The notes beneath the pieces were generated by a model, which was not told where the DNA came from, did not search any database, and worked only from the letters and a program-made list of their open reading frames with translations. 64,000 nucleotides of DNA from Phytophthora hibernalis (lineage: Eukaryota; Oomycota; Peronosporomycetes; Peronosporales; Peronosporaceae): positions 310,001 to 374,000 of the forward strand of contig JAAKBF010000252.1 in NCBI GenBank assembly GCA_012656075.1. The letters run 5' to 3'. The position numbers and the translations under genes are program-made. Below, piece by piece: positions 1-10,353 of this stretch; the first letter of the stretch is position 1; each line of letters begins with the position of its first letter.

Positions 1-376
1 TTTCGGCGGTCCGTCGGTCAGTCGGAACATTTTGGTAAATCCGGTTGGATCGACCAATAGCATTAAATTTAACCACGGGGTATCGTTGAAAAGGTCTTAT
101 TGCGAACTTTTCAGCCAATGACTCTGCAATGTTGCCAAGTTGCTCAAATTTGAAAAATCGCGTGAAATCCGCAGGAGGGATGTCATGAGGGATATTTTGG
201 GATAACTCTGAGGAAGAATAATTTAGATGACTTGATTAAAGGCATCCCTGTATGTAAGGGGTGAAAAGGGCGGGTTGTTACAGGCAATGCGTGTTTATTA
301 AATACCATGGTGGTAGGTCCTGCTGCAGAAGTGAGAATAGAGCTTATGCGAGGGCTTGAAGCCTGCGATTACCTGG

Positions 377-501
377 TACCGGTTATCAGAATCTGGGACA
401 ATCTTTTACAATGTACCTGGTACCGGTTATCAGAATCTGAGACAATCTTGTACAATGTACCTGGTACATTGTATAAGATTGTCTCAGATTCTGATAACCG
501 G
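377..501. repeat. Duplicated module followed by a 79-bp near-perfect palindrome
   Basis: A module reading TACCGGTTATCAGAATCTG and onward lies near 377, is repeated directly about 45 bp later, and is then repeated inverted. The second and third copies form a palindrome at 423-501: 39-nt arms with one mismatch around a single central T at 462. No transposase or target-site duplication is visible. It looks like the folded end of a mobile element or a fold-back repeat. Confidence 0.85.
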
Positions 502-629
502 TCCCTGAGAAGCAAATGCGCTAGGTCTAATGCTCGCCGCCAACAATGGCAATGAAAGAGAGGAGGCAAAAACATATTTGAGTACGTAAGAAACAAAATT
601 GAATGGTAGAACTACTGTGATGCATTTGT

Positions 630-656
630 CCGTGCCTAGTAATTTACTAGGCACGG
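630..656. repeat. Perfect 27-bp palindrome
   Basis: CCGTGCCTAGTAA and its exact reverse complement flank one central T. It sits between the larger fold-back repeat and the tandem repeat. It could form a cruciform or an RNA hairpin, but no gene ends here to support a terminator call. Confidence 0.8.
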
Positions 657-673
657 TAGAAGTACTTGTACTA

Positions 674-1020
674 GATACATCTGAATGCGTGGATCTGAAT
701 GCGTTGAAGTTGTTCTTGAGCTTGGGCTCAAGAACACTTCCATGAGCTGTCAAAAATTGTCGAGAAGTGTCTTCACTTCGTGGTCATAAAACTTGTAAAT
801 AGACCTACTGAACCGCTCTCTCTCCACTTTGTGGTGATACATCTGAATGCGTGGATCTGAATACGTTGAAGTTGCTCTTGAGCTTGGGCTCAAGAACACT
901 TTCGTGAGCTGTCAAAAATTGTCGAGAATTCGTGGTCATATCCGATAACACTTGTATTTTGTAAATAGATCTGCTGAACCTCTCTCTCTTCACTTCATGG
1001 TGATACATCTGGGCGTTCAC
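674..1020. repeat. Imperfect tandem repeat, period about 160 bp, two full copies and a partial third
   Basis: GATACATCTGAATGCGTGGA begins at 674 and again at 836. A third, diverged start (GATACATCTGGGCG) is at 992. Each unit contains the internal inverted motif CTTGAGCTTGGGCTCAAG and the phrase GAGCTGTCAAAAATTGTCGAG. I see no open coding frame or known family. Confidence 0.85.
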
Positions 1021-1208
1021 GTTGTTCTTGAGGCCAAGCTCATAGTCACAGAGAATTTTGGAAGCCCGATTCGCCTTGGAGGACAAACCCAGCTGGTGCT
1101 GTGCTCTTAACATTTTGACGAGGATGAATATTCTCTCCATGGGAAGGACACGGTGTCCTGACCAAGAAGAGAATCCGACACCAGCATTTTGAATCTACCC
1201 TGGGTAAA

Positions 1209-1222
1209 TCATTCCTCATTTT
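1209..1222 (+). promoter_or_regulatory. Initiator-like element upstream of the acid phosphatase
   Basis: TCATTCCTCATTTT fits the published oomycete initiator pattern (YCAYTYY followed by CAWTTT). It lies 18 nt before an in-frame ATG at 1241 and 180 nt before the ATG at 1403 that starts the signal peptide. It therefore bears on which start is used. Confidence 0.5.
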
Positions 1223-1402
1223 CCATTTACATTGACAAGCATGAAGCCACTTTTCACTGTTGTCCCCGACCCTGTGACCGTAGTCTCGTACGGCTCGACA
1301 ATTCGTCCACGATCCAACTCTGCGCACATTCACACCACCAATTCAGAGTTGAACAACTTATTAGAAGCGAAACCATCTTCGACACCCGCGGGACGCTTCA
1401 AA

Positions 1403-2906
1403 ATGACGATCGGCGTCTCCTTACTGCTCTTCGCCTCCATCTTCGTACTGGCCAACACGTTGCACGTCCCCGTATACGACGAGAGTCTGAGCCACGCAAC
1501 CTCAATGCTCGCGGTGTCATCAAACACTGCACCACCGTCTCAGATCCACGTCGCTTTTGCCAGTGAAGTGGCCGTGAAGAGCTACGCAGCCATCCGCACA
1601 TCAGATACGGAGGTCTCGGAACTGAGACTGGGCATGACTGTCTCCTGGGCGACGGAAGTCAAGACGACCAAGTCCACCATTCGCTACGGACTGACCAAAG
1701 ATGATCTTTCGACTGTGCAGCAAGCCGAGGAACCGTGCGAACAGTACGACTTCTGCTCGTACACGTCGCCGTGGCTGCACCATGTGACGATCCCCGGTGA
1801 CAAGTTAACTGCAGACACGACTTACTACTGTACGTAGTTGTGAATATTGTGTTGGAGACGGAGGTTGACTGTGAATGTTGTACAGATCAATGTGGTGATG
1901 AATTTGGTGGATGGAGTCCCGTGTACACGTTCAAGACAGCTGTACCGGTCGGTAGTGAGGCCCCGCAGACGTTCGGTGTGATTGGAGACCTCGGGTACGC
2001 TACCCTCCAATGTCTGAGGATAACGCTCTTGATTCTAACCGAGCTGTTACTTTTGTTTTCAGTCAAACGGAGTACTCGGAGCAGACTATCCGCCACCTTG
2101 TTGGTCTCCAGTCGAAGTTGAGTATGGTCGTGTGTGCTGGTGATCTGTCGTACGCCGACAGTGAGCAGTACCGCTGGGATCGGTGGGGCAAGCTCGTCGA
2201 GCCGCTCATTGCTCGGATGCCGTGGATGATCTCCGCGGGCAATCACGAGGAAGAGCGACCTTGTCAGCGTGAAGTGAGCGAATTCGTCGCGTACCAGACG
2301 CGATTCCGTATGCCATACGAGCGGACGGACCCACTGCAGCGTCGCAACCTATACTATGGGTTCCGTGTGGGCATGGTGCACTTCATCATCTTGACGCCGT
2401 ACGTCGACTCGACTCCGGATTCGCAGCAGTACGAGTGGGTGCAGCAAGAGTTCCAACGCGTCGACCGCAGCGTCACTCCATGGTTGGTGGTGATCATGCA
2501 CGGGCCATGGTACAACAGCAACACGGCGCACCAGGGCATGGAGCCGCATATGCTCATGAAAAAGAACATGGAGGACATTCTCTACCGGAACAAGGTGGAC
2601 GTCGTCGTATCCGGACACGTCCACGCCTACGAGCGCAGCCACCCAGTGTACAAGCAGAAGATCGTTGAAGACGGCCCCGTGTATGTTGTACTAGGCGATG
2701 CCGGCAACCGCGAAGGCCTGGCTCCGACTTACTTCGACCCACAACCGGAGTGGTCAGCCTTCCGCCAAGCCGACTACGGCTTCTCATTGCTGAACGTGGT
2801 CAACCGCACACACGCGAGTATGCAGTGGTTCGAAGACCAGGCAACAGGCGACGCCATCCTACGTGATTCAGTTAGCCTAACGACATCCAAGTACCGATCG
2901 GACTAA
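1403..2906 (+). CDS. Purple acid phosphatase (secreted metallophosphoesterase)
   Basis: Purple acid phosphatases hydrolyse phosphomonoesters at a di-metal centre, usually outside the cell or in vacuoles. Three exons, 1403-1829, 1886-1994 and 2063-2906, join in frame to give 459 residues. The two introns (56 and 68 bp) both start GTACG and end CAG. All family metal-ligand blocks are visible in order: GDLG, GDLSYAD, GNHEEE, HGPWY and GHVHAYER. An N-terminal fibronectin-like region precedes the catalytic domain, as in large plant-type enzymes. The start at 1403 gives a hydrophobic signal peptide (MTIGVSLLLFASIFVLANT). An in-frame ATG at 1241 would add 54 residues in front and turn that segment into a signal anchor. 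The initiator-like element favours 1241, the signal peptide favours 1403. No frameshift is present. Confidence 0.93.
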
Positions 2907-3083
2907 TCGAGTGTCAATCCACTGAGCGAGAAAGTATCCTAAGTCAAAGCTAACATGCACTTCAACGTAATGTAGCCATCGGCCTTTTTATAAATGTAGC
3001 CATTCTCCAATTTCCAAATTTCTCAAAATTGACATTGATATCGTAATCCACCAATCATCAGTCTTAAATTCCTTTTCCACCAA

Positions 3084-3097
3084 TCAACTTCCATTTC
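3084..3097 (+). promoter_or_regulatory. Initiator-like element upstream of the USP14-type gene
   Basis: TCAACTTCCATTTC resembles the oomycete initiator. It lies 62 nt before the ATG at 3159, within the pyrimidine-rich stretch typical of these promoters. Confidence 0.4.
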
Positions 3098-3158
3098 TCG
3101 AATCCGCGATCTTCAATCCCCCAGTCCAAGAAGCTCCAAGTTTCAGACAACCGTAGTC

Positions 3159-5012
3159 ATGACGGCCACCGTAAGCGTCAAGTGGGGCAAGCAGGTGTTC
3201 AAGGATGTGGCAGTAGACAAGACGGCGCCCGTGGCCGTGCTCAAGGCGCAGCTGTACGCGCTCACGTCCGTGCCCGTGGAGCGCCAGAAGCTCATGTCCA
3301 AGGCCTGGAAGGGGATGCTCAAGGATGACGTGGACCTGTCGACGCTGGACAAACTCATCGACGGTACGGGCGTCATGCTCATGGGTTCGGCCGAGGTGGT
3401 CCTTAAACCCAAGGAGCCAATCATCTTCATTGAGGACATGACCACCAAGGATATCGCAGCTACCGGTACAGTGTACCCCGCAGGACTCGTGAACCTCGGC
3501 AATACGTGCTACATGAACGCTACGTTGCAGTGTTTGAAGCCTGTGAAGGAGCTCCGTGAGGCATTGAAAGCTCAAGCGGGAGGGTGTCGGCTGACCTGGC
3601 CAACAACTTTACCACTGCTCTTAAGGACATGTACGCCCAGGTGGACGGTAGTGTGGACAGCATCACCCCTCCATGTTCGTGTCTGTACTGCGTCGCGCGT
3701 ACCCACAGTTTGCCCAGCAATCGCCGAGAAGTGGTGGGTATATGCAGCAGGACAGTGAAGAGTTTTTGTCCACGCTCTTTGCCACGCTGCAACAGACGCT
3801 GACGCAACCTGTGGGGAGTCTTAAGACCTTGGGACCTACGAGTAACGTCGTGGATGCTCTCTTCGGACTGGAGCTGGACGAGAAGATCGAGTGCACGGAG
3901 AGCGAGATGGAGACTGCTGTTTTGAAGAAGGAGAAGGCGCTCAAGCTTGTTTGCAACATCACGATCGAGACCAACCACTTGTCCGAAGGCATCAAGATTG
4001 TAGGTTTTGAGTTTCTTTTCAGTTGGGTGGGAATGGTTTTATTGAGAATGCTATTGATGAGAGTAGGGACTGGAAGGAACGATTGAGAAGCATTCGGATG
4101 TGCTGGATCGCAACGCGGTGTGGAAGAAAACGCTCCGGATAAACCGCCTGCCCAAGTACCTGTGCGTGCAGTTCATGCGCTTCTACTGGAAGGCCACGCC
4201 CGAGAGCCGTGACCACACTGGTGTCAAGTGCAAAATGCTGCGGGTAAGAAAGGATTGATTTGCACCTGCTTGTTGGAGTGGACACGTTTATTGACAGAAC
4301 ACGTGCAGCCTATCAGTTTCCCCACGACGCTGGATGTCTACGACTTCTGCTCCGACGAGCTGCAGGCAACCATGAAGATCTCCCGTGACAGGAATGCCGA
4401 GAAGATTTTGAACGAGTTCAAGGACGTACGTACAGCGATATCACAATGTGGAATATTCGAGGCAAGATAACTCACGCTCGGCGCTTTCACGAACAGAAAT
4501 CTGCAGGTGAGAAGAAGGAGGACGCCGAAGAGATGAAGGCAGAGGCTGAGGAGGATGACGCCATGGGCGGCCTGTCCGAGGAGGACAGAGCGGCTCTCGA
4601 GACTGCTCGTGCGCTCTCGATGGGAGCCAAGTCTCCTGGTATCGACCTTCCTGTCGATTTCCAAGTACGCTTTAAATGGTTTATGTGCTTCGTGGTTGAA
4701 TGGCTTAGCTCACGGTCGTGTTTTACTTGGTGTAGGGAAACTACGAGCTGTTCGCTATTCTGACGCACAAAGGTCGTTCGGCCGACTCTGGTCACTACAT
4801 GGCTTGGGTGCGCCATGAAGGGGGTGAGCACATGATGTTTTATTCAGCATCTCAGATGACAAACTAATGATAACGTGTTATGTGCAATAGACGATTGGTA
4901 CTGCTACGATGATGACGATGTGTCGCCGTGCAAGACAGAGGACATCATGAAACTCAAGGGCGGAGGTGACTGGCACATGGCCTACCTTGCCTTTTACCGT
5001 GCCAAGAACTAG
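3159..5012 (+). CDS. Ubiquitin carboxyl-terminal hydrolase, USP14/UBP6 type, with two frameshifts
   Basis: USP14/Ubp6 enzymes bind the proteasome through an N-terminal ubiquitin-like domain and trim ubiquitin from substrates. Residues 1-75 look like that domain. The Cys box GLVNLGNTCYMNATLQCL contains the catalytic Cys. The His box is SGHYMAWV, followed by WYCYDDDDVS. Exon parts: 3159 to 3999 (containing two -1 shifts, near 3575-3590 and 3660-3675), 4067-4243, 4309-4425, 4497-4664, 4736-4823 and 4891-5012. All introns are GT-AG, 65-71 bp. Downstream of the shifts, matching blocks such as GGYMQQDSEEF and FPTTLDVYDFC show that the family sequence is complete. Because every domain is intact, I favour single-base assembly deletions over a pseudogene. 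The next gene is convergent. Confidence 0.9.
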
Positions 5013-5401
5013 GATGCGAGCGCGTGGGTATGATAAATGAGTGCACGACAAATTTCTGACGAGTGAAAGATCATGGTCTTGTGCACGCACGGAGCCGAGT
5101 AGATAGGAGATACTTGCCATCTTCACGAAGAAGTGAAACGAAGGTTAATCGACACATTTCGTATCTGCTTTTCAGTTATTTTACGTTCGTACAGCACGTA
5201 AGCATGAACACGGCGAAAGAAGACAGATTTTTATATATCCTAGCAACCCCTTCTTACATTTGATGAGCGAAGCGAAAATGAAAATAACAAAATGAAGGAA
5301 GACCAAGAACACGCACTTGACCCGCTGTGTCTACGGCTTGCAGTGATCAGCAGCCCATTCACAGTCGCATCTTGTCCGCTCCTCGATCTGTCCTCGCTCT
5401 T
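5013..5401. other. Convergent intergenic spacer, no gene seen
   Basis: This is the 3' side of both the USP14-type gene and the ZZ-finger gene. It contains AT-rich 3'-UTR-like sequence and no supported reading frame or structured RNA. Confidence 0.6.
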
Positions 5402-6804
5402 TTACATCTCAATGCCTTCCGATCGGTGACCAGAGGAGGGCGACAAACTGTCCACTTTCCGGGGCTCAATGTCGCTCTTGACCGAGTCCGACATGTACTC
5501 CTCGTCGTCATCCTCGTAACTGTATTCGGCGGTCTTGTCACCCAGTGACAGTGCATCGAGACGCGGAGGAGAGACCTGCGAAGAAGACTCGGACGTCATG
5601 GAGGTCGCTCCCGTAGATTTGCGGCGGATGGCACTGGGAGACGGAGGCGGCGTAGTACCCGGCGACTCCGGTTCCTTGACGCTCGAGACGGGGCTGGCGG
5701 GGCCAGGCGAGTCCATGACATCTCCATTGCCACTCGTCGGGGACATGTCCGACTCGGTGTCTTCATCCTTGATGCCGTCCTTGGTCGCGAAGGGCGACTT
5801 CTGGTCCTTGTCGGTGGCCACCCAGATGCGGATGGTCTCCAACCGGCGTTGCACACCAGGCAGGTCCATCTTGTCAGCGTCCTAATTCATCAACGAACCA
5901 ACAAATAAAAAAATCAGTCCCATCTTCGGCGAACGGTTCAAGAACGAGAAAACTTACGGGACAGAACCACTCCATGCACACCTCGAGGTCCGTGCGGTCC
6001 GCGAGCACAGGCGTGAGCAGCTGCACGAGCGTCGCGCGGGTCTCCGCGTCCAGGTGCGGGATCTCAATGCCCTCACCTCCAGCGAGTTCACAGGTTGACC
6101 CAGTACAACCGCCGTGATCCACTTGGCCAGGAAGTTGAACTTGTCCACTTGTCCACGACACACCGTCTTGAGCAGCACCGTGAAGACCTCCTCGGGCACC
6201 TTGTTCTTGCATACATCCATGACTTTACGTAGTGCAAAGTCCTCACGCACGTCCAGCAGCAGCTTGGACTCCTCGAAGCCGTGAATACCCAGCTGGTAGC
6301 AGCTCTCGCACAGGTGGTAGTTGACGCACTTGGAGCACGAGTACATGTTGCCCACAATGGGATCCATGCCGCAGCCATCGCAGAACGAGTCTTCGTTCAC
6401 GTGACAGGGCGGAACTTCATCTGCGCCACTTTCTGGCCCAGAAATCGCGTCGCCGCCGTCACTTTGCTGCCAATCGAACCACTCCGTGTCTGTGGCTCCG
6501 TCGGGAAGCCGATGAGTGACGTCGTGCTGTCACGCTCCATACTGAGAGGCTCCGACATGAGCCAGAAGCGCTTGCAGTTCTTCTGGATCTTGCGCTCGCC
6601 GTGGATCACGCGCTGCCGTTCGCCGTCAAAGACCGACTGCTGTGGACCGAAGAACAGGTGCTGGTCGACGTGCTGCGCCTCCTCTGAGAGCTGCGCGTTC
6701 AAGTGACTGGCGCTGATGACGGACGGACGCACGGAAGGGGCGCTGTCGCTGCCGTCGGACGGAACGCTGCGGCGTAGCACGCTGGGGAGCGAGAAGAGCG
6801 ACAT
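5402..6804 (-). CDS. ZZ-type zinc finger protein, with two frameshifts
   Basis: A ZZ finger is clear in the first third: CDGCGMDPIVGNMYSCSKC followed by YHLCESCYQLGIHG, with paired Cys ligands and a late His. ZZ fingers bind protein or histone partners. After it comes a helical segment (FTVLLKTVCRGQVDKFNFLA) and, past the intron, a Ser/Pro/Glu-rich disordered tail of about 155 residues. The intron is 5957-5882 (GTAAGT...TTAG). Two -1 shifts occur, near 6410 just before the finger and near 6075. The in-frame GTG at 6816 is less likely than the ATG at 6804, which lies 18 nt downstream of an initiator-like element. I do not recognise the full-length family, so the role is unknown. Confidence 0.75.
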
Positions 6805-6821
6805 CGTAAGCGGCACTGAGC

Positions 6822-6835
6822 GAAATGGCTAATGA
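6822..6835 (-). promoter_or_regulatory. Oomycete-type initiator of the ZZ-finger gene
   Basis: On the minus strand this reads TCATTAGCCATTTC, close to the published oomycete initiator consensus. It sits 18 nt upstream of the ATG at 6804 and supports that start. Confidence 0.6.
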
Positions 6836-7417
6836 ATGGGGAAGCAGCCCCGCAAACTGAGTTGTAGCTGAGAAACGGTACGTTAGGATGATATGGTCGT
6901 TTTAGAAACCTGTGTATAGCGATTGTTGGAGGGAAAGCTATTTTAGTATGTGGAGGTGGGTGAACGTTGGAGTTGATTTGGAAGTGAGTATGTTGGATGG
7001 AAGGTGGAATTGATATTATAGAGTGTGGGAGGTTGATTTTTCTTGCGATGGTTTCAGCTGTGCAGCCATCTGGGGAAGATCAGCTCTTCGGGGTAGGTAC
7101 CTCCAGAAACGGAAGCTGAAAAACACTGCTCCTGGTTGAAATAGCAGTTATGTGACTTACAAACGGCTTTAGAAACCAAGCTTTGCATTCTCGGCGTCCT
7201 ACTGTATTTTACTAGTTTCTGGCCCGAAAAGCACAACACGGACGTTGAGCTCAATTAAGACTTTCGCTTGGTTGTGCGCGCGACATGATCGACCACCAAG
7301 CACCCGCAAGTTGAGTGTGCGTGCAACTCGACAGCAGCACCCGCGAAGAAGTTTTTGCATCCGGTAACACCATTTTCATCGCTCCGATCCCGTTGAGCGC
7401 GTTGGTTATCCGGTCTG
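6836..7417. other. Intergenic region between two minus-strand genes
   Basis: About 580 bp containing the promoter of the ZZ-finger gene and the 3' flank of the transporter gene. Short frames occur on both strands, but none has recognisable content. Confidence 0.5.
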
Positions 7418-9269
7418 TTACAAATTGCGCCTGTCCTGCATGGAGGGGCACATTGCGCTAGTAGAACCTGTCTCAAAGTAGGGCGCCACGAGGGTCAGCA
7501 GCAGTGTCCCGAACTACATGTAACGGGGTCCGATGCAAGCAGTAGACGAACAACACACAGCGCCAGTCAGAAGATGGAGACACCAATGCTTTCAGTGGTG
7601 GACCACCACCGAAAGCCCAATGCCGATCCTGTCGGACCAGAATCAGAAGCAAACCACGTCACTCACCTGCACATAACCGATGGTCCGAAGTCCCCGATGG
7701 CAGCAATGGGCGTCTGCAATAGCCCCACGACCCCGCCAATGGAGAATGCAATGCCCGACAACGCTCCGTAGTGCTGAAAACCGAAGCGGTGGCCCAAGTA
7801 CGCGAACAACAGAGGGAACATGATGGTCCGAAAGAACGCGTACGCCACGAAGCCAGCCACGATCCACCCGGTGGACATGCTGCTCAGCATGACTGTGAAG
7901 CATAACGCCACCGCTGTGCACACCAGTGACGAGTATGTGTACCCACACTTCTCCAGCAGGTAACCCACGAACGGGATGAACACCACGCTTCCTGGCAACA
8001 CGAACGCCAGCTTTGCGAGCAAGTTGGCTACCACACTCTCCGGAGACCTTTCCATCGCAGCAGGCCTGTAATACTGCCCAAGAAGAAGTTGCACCAGAGT
8101 GACAGGATGGAGAAGTAGAACACGATCAGTAGGAACGGCTTGGACAGCACCTGTGTCTTGAACGAGCGGTTGTGAAGATCCCCATCGAAAAAACCTCGTC
8201 GGTCGGCAGGCGATGGCGTCTCCGGTACCTCTCTAACTCGGGTGTAGACATCAGCAGCGAGGCTTCCTCCTCCTTGAACACGGAAGGTAGACGCATGGGC
8301 GAGAGAAGCTCGTGTTCTTCACTCGGCACGACCTCAAACGGCTTGTCCGGCTCCGTCAGTAGTGTGCCGATGAGCGAAAGGAACAGGATACAAGCGTAAA
8401 TAGCAAAGATTGTGGACATGGACATCCCGAGGTGCTTGTAAGCGAGGTCGAACAGCGTGAAAATCAAGAAGCTCAGCTGAAGGCCTCCGACAATGAAACA
8501 CGCAACCAGTGCCGTTGCCTCCGGAAACAGGTTGGACATGTGAATACCAGAGAGCTGGATACCCGGACCCGAGAACCCGACAAGCACCATTCCGTAAAAT
8601 AACAAGTCGTGTCCTTCAGCGTTCACTCTGGTGAGAAACCCAAAAATGTAAACATCGTTAAAACTGCAGTCGCCGAGATCCCAATCAACGAGCAAACGCA
8701 CCTGTAGTGCGCATTGCCCATGAGCAAAGCGCCGATAATCAGCAACACCAGCGAAAGCGACTTCGTCACGCGGGGACCGAATCTACAAGTCCATCGTATC
8801 ATCGAGTCGAGCATGAGCATAATTCCAAACACTACAAGTAGCAACGGATTGAAAGTGCAGTACTCACTTGTCAAATACGAGGCCAAGCAGCAGATTGGAC
8901 CACATACTGCTGGAGACGGCCATCGTGAAGGCGTATTGGAGACGGTCGCTCTGTGCTGTACAGACTATCAAACAGTCAAACAACTCAGTCAACTCAACAC
9001 ATTTCTCTCCGACTCCTGCTCCACGTACTCGTCTCTCCAGTTGTGCAGAATTCATTGTAGATTCGCTCTTCCTCCAGTAGCGGCACCAACGACGTCCTGT
9101 CCGACAGCAATGTAAACGTCAAACTAAGATACAAACCCTCATGCAACCAAAGCGTACCAGCCGAAGATAACCCCGGCACCCAAAAACACTGGAAGATGGC
9201 GAACGACACGTAAAGATAGCGGTGCGGGTAGCTGCCCGTGTCCATCCACGTCGTCTCGGAGGCCAGCAT
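7418..9269 (-). CDS. MFS transporter, SLC43/LAT3-like, with four frameshifts
   Basis: This looks like an SLC43-like major facilitator. In animals that family carries large neutral amino acids; the substrate here is inferred only. The N-terminal helix with GAGVIFGWTSLVPLLEEE, then repeated hydrophobic segments to FGTLLLTLVAPYFE, suggest 12 membrane spans. A charged central loop (EPDKPFEVVPSEEHELL) separates the halves. Minus-strand introns: 9157-9097, 9028-8956, 8867-8783, 8701-8628 and 7666-7514, all GT-AG. Single-base deletions break the frame near 9185 (in T5), 8190 (in T6), 8080 (after TTGGG) and 7685. The exact 3' exon is inferred from reading-frame fit. It shares a roughly 140-bp divergent promoter with the next gene. 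Confidence 0.75.
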
Positions 9270-9411
9270 CGCCCTCCGATGAATTATACGATCGTGCGTC
9301 GTTTCTGAAGTTATAGAGGGCTGTTTTATACCCCATTCCACGTACCTTTATAGGTTAACCAAGACAGCTCTTCCTACAAACCGCGACCACCAGTATCAAC
9401 TTGTGTCAATA

Positions 9412-10047
9412 ATGGCAACGTCTGCCAGTGAGACCCGCGCCGCGACGCTCGTGGAGTGGCTCAAGCGACTGCAACAGCACAATAATGACATCACTTTCAA
9501 CAAGACGCTTACTGTGCATCTGCTGGGTGCTGATCACCGCGAGGGCAACTCAGGAGCGGAGACGTTCGACGTCTTCCGGAGCTTTTCGCAGTACGTGGCC
9601 ACGGAGACGCACTTTTCGACGCTCAGGCTGGTGCTTGTGGGACCCAATTTGTCCAGGAAGTTGCATCTGCAGAGCTTCAACTCTGGACACGTGGACGTGA
9701 GCTACTTTGTAGGCGGCTTTGAGGCCTACTTCGAGGACAAGTCAATGTACTGCGAGCCAGACCTCGTGGTCTGCTTCAATGCAGGTATCTGGGGCTACGA
9801 CAAGTGGCTGCCGGCTATCAGACTCGTAATGGAAGAGGTGCAAGTGCCGCTGCTGGTGACGTCGTACAATGAGCAAGAAGCGGGCGACGACGAAGACGTG
9901 CTGGACGACCTCAAGCCGTCCAAGTGGCTCTGGCGGGCGGAGAAGAACCCGCGTGGAGCGAGGACACCACGCGCCACGAACAATGAAGACGGGTCCATTC
10001 TGAAGGAGAACGACTACTGGATGTGCCTCAGTGGCAGGCCACAGTGA
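9412..10047 (+). CDS. MSS51 C-terminal-domain-like protein
   Basis: A 211-residue intronless protein. The pattern TVHLLGAD, LVLVGPNL, DLVVCFNAGIWGYDKW and VPLLVTSYNEQEAGDD matches the C-terminal domain found in MSS51/zinc-finger MYND proteins and related stand-alone eukaryotic proteins. No MYND finger is present. No biochemical activity is established for this stand-alone form. The ATG at 9412 is the first in frame; an upstream GTG is ignored. It is divergent from the SLC43-like gene, so the two may be co-regulated from about 140 bp. The last 40 residues are charged and less conserved-looking. Confidence 0.7.
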   Translation: MATSASETRAATLVEWLKRLQQHNNDITFNKTLTVHLLGADHREGNSGAETFDVFRSFSQYVATETHFSTLRLVLVGPNLSRKLHLQSFNSGHVDVSYFVGGFEAYFEDKSMYCEPDLVVCFNAGIWGYDKWLPAIRLVMEEVQVPLLVTSYNEQEAGDDEDVLDDLKPSKWLWRAEKNPRGARTPRATNNEDGSILKENDYWMCLSGRPQ

Positions 10048-10353
10048 TGCAGACAGCTACATGTAGACGGTAATGAAGCTCTTCAATCAGCAGCACTTGG
10101 GGGCCAATGTCTATCATTACCGCAAATTGTAGTGCCGCACCTGCCGCGGGAATGATGTGGTCGCCGCGTTGCCGTCTTCGCTTGTTGAAGCGGCCTCCAC
10201 ATCAGACACCTCCGCGAGCTCCAATATAAGGCTACTACATGTAATAGACAACTACAATTGTACTGAAGTACTTTCAATTTGTCTTGCTGAAATTGGCAGT
10301 GCACTAGAGCACTGCAACCTGGTTCAGTCAGCGGATTTTCCGGCCCAGACATA
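10048..10353. other. Intergenic region upstream of the phospholipase D gene
   Basis: 306 bp with no supported gene. It holds the 3' flank of the MSS51-like gene and the promoter region of the phospholipase D gene. I see no clear initiator match. Confidence 0.5.

Noticed and set aside
3159..5012. Calling the USP14-type gene a pseudogene because of two frameshifts
   Set aside because: Catalytic boxes, ubiquitin-like domain and all splice sites are intact, and the same -1 deletion pattern occurs in many unrelated genes of the window.
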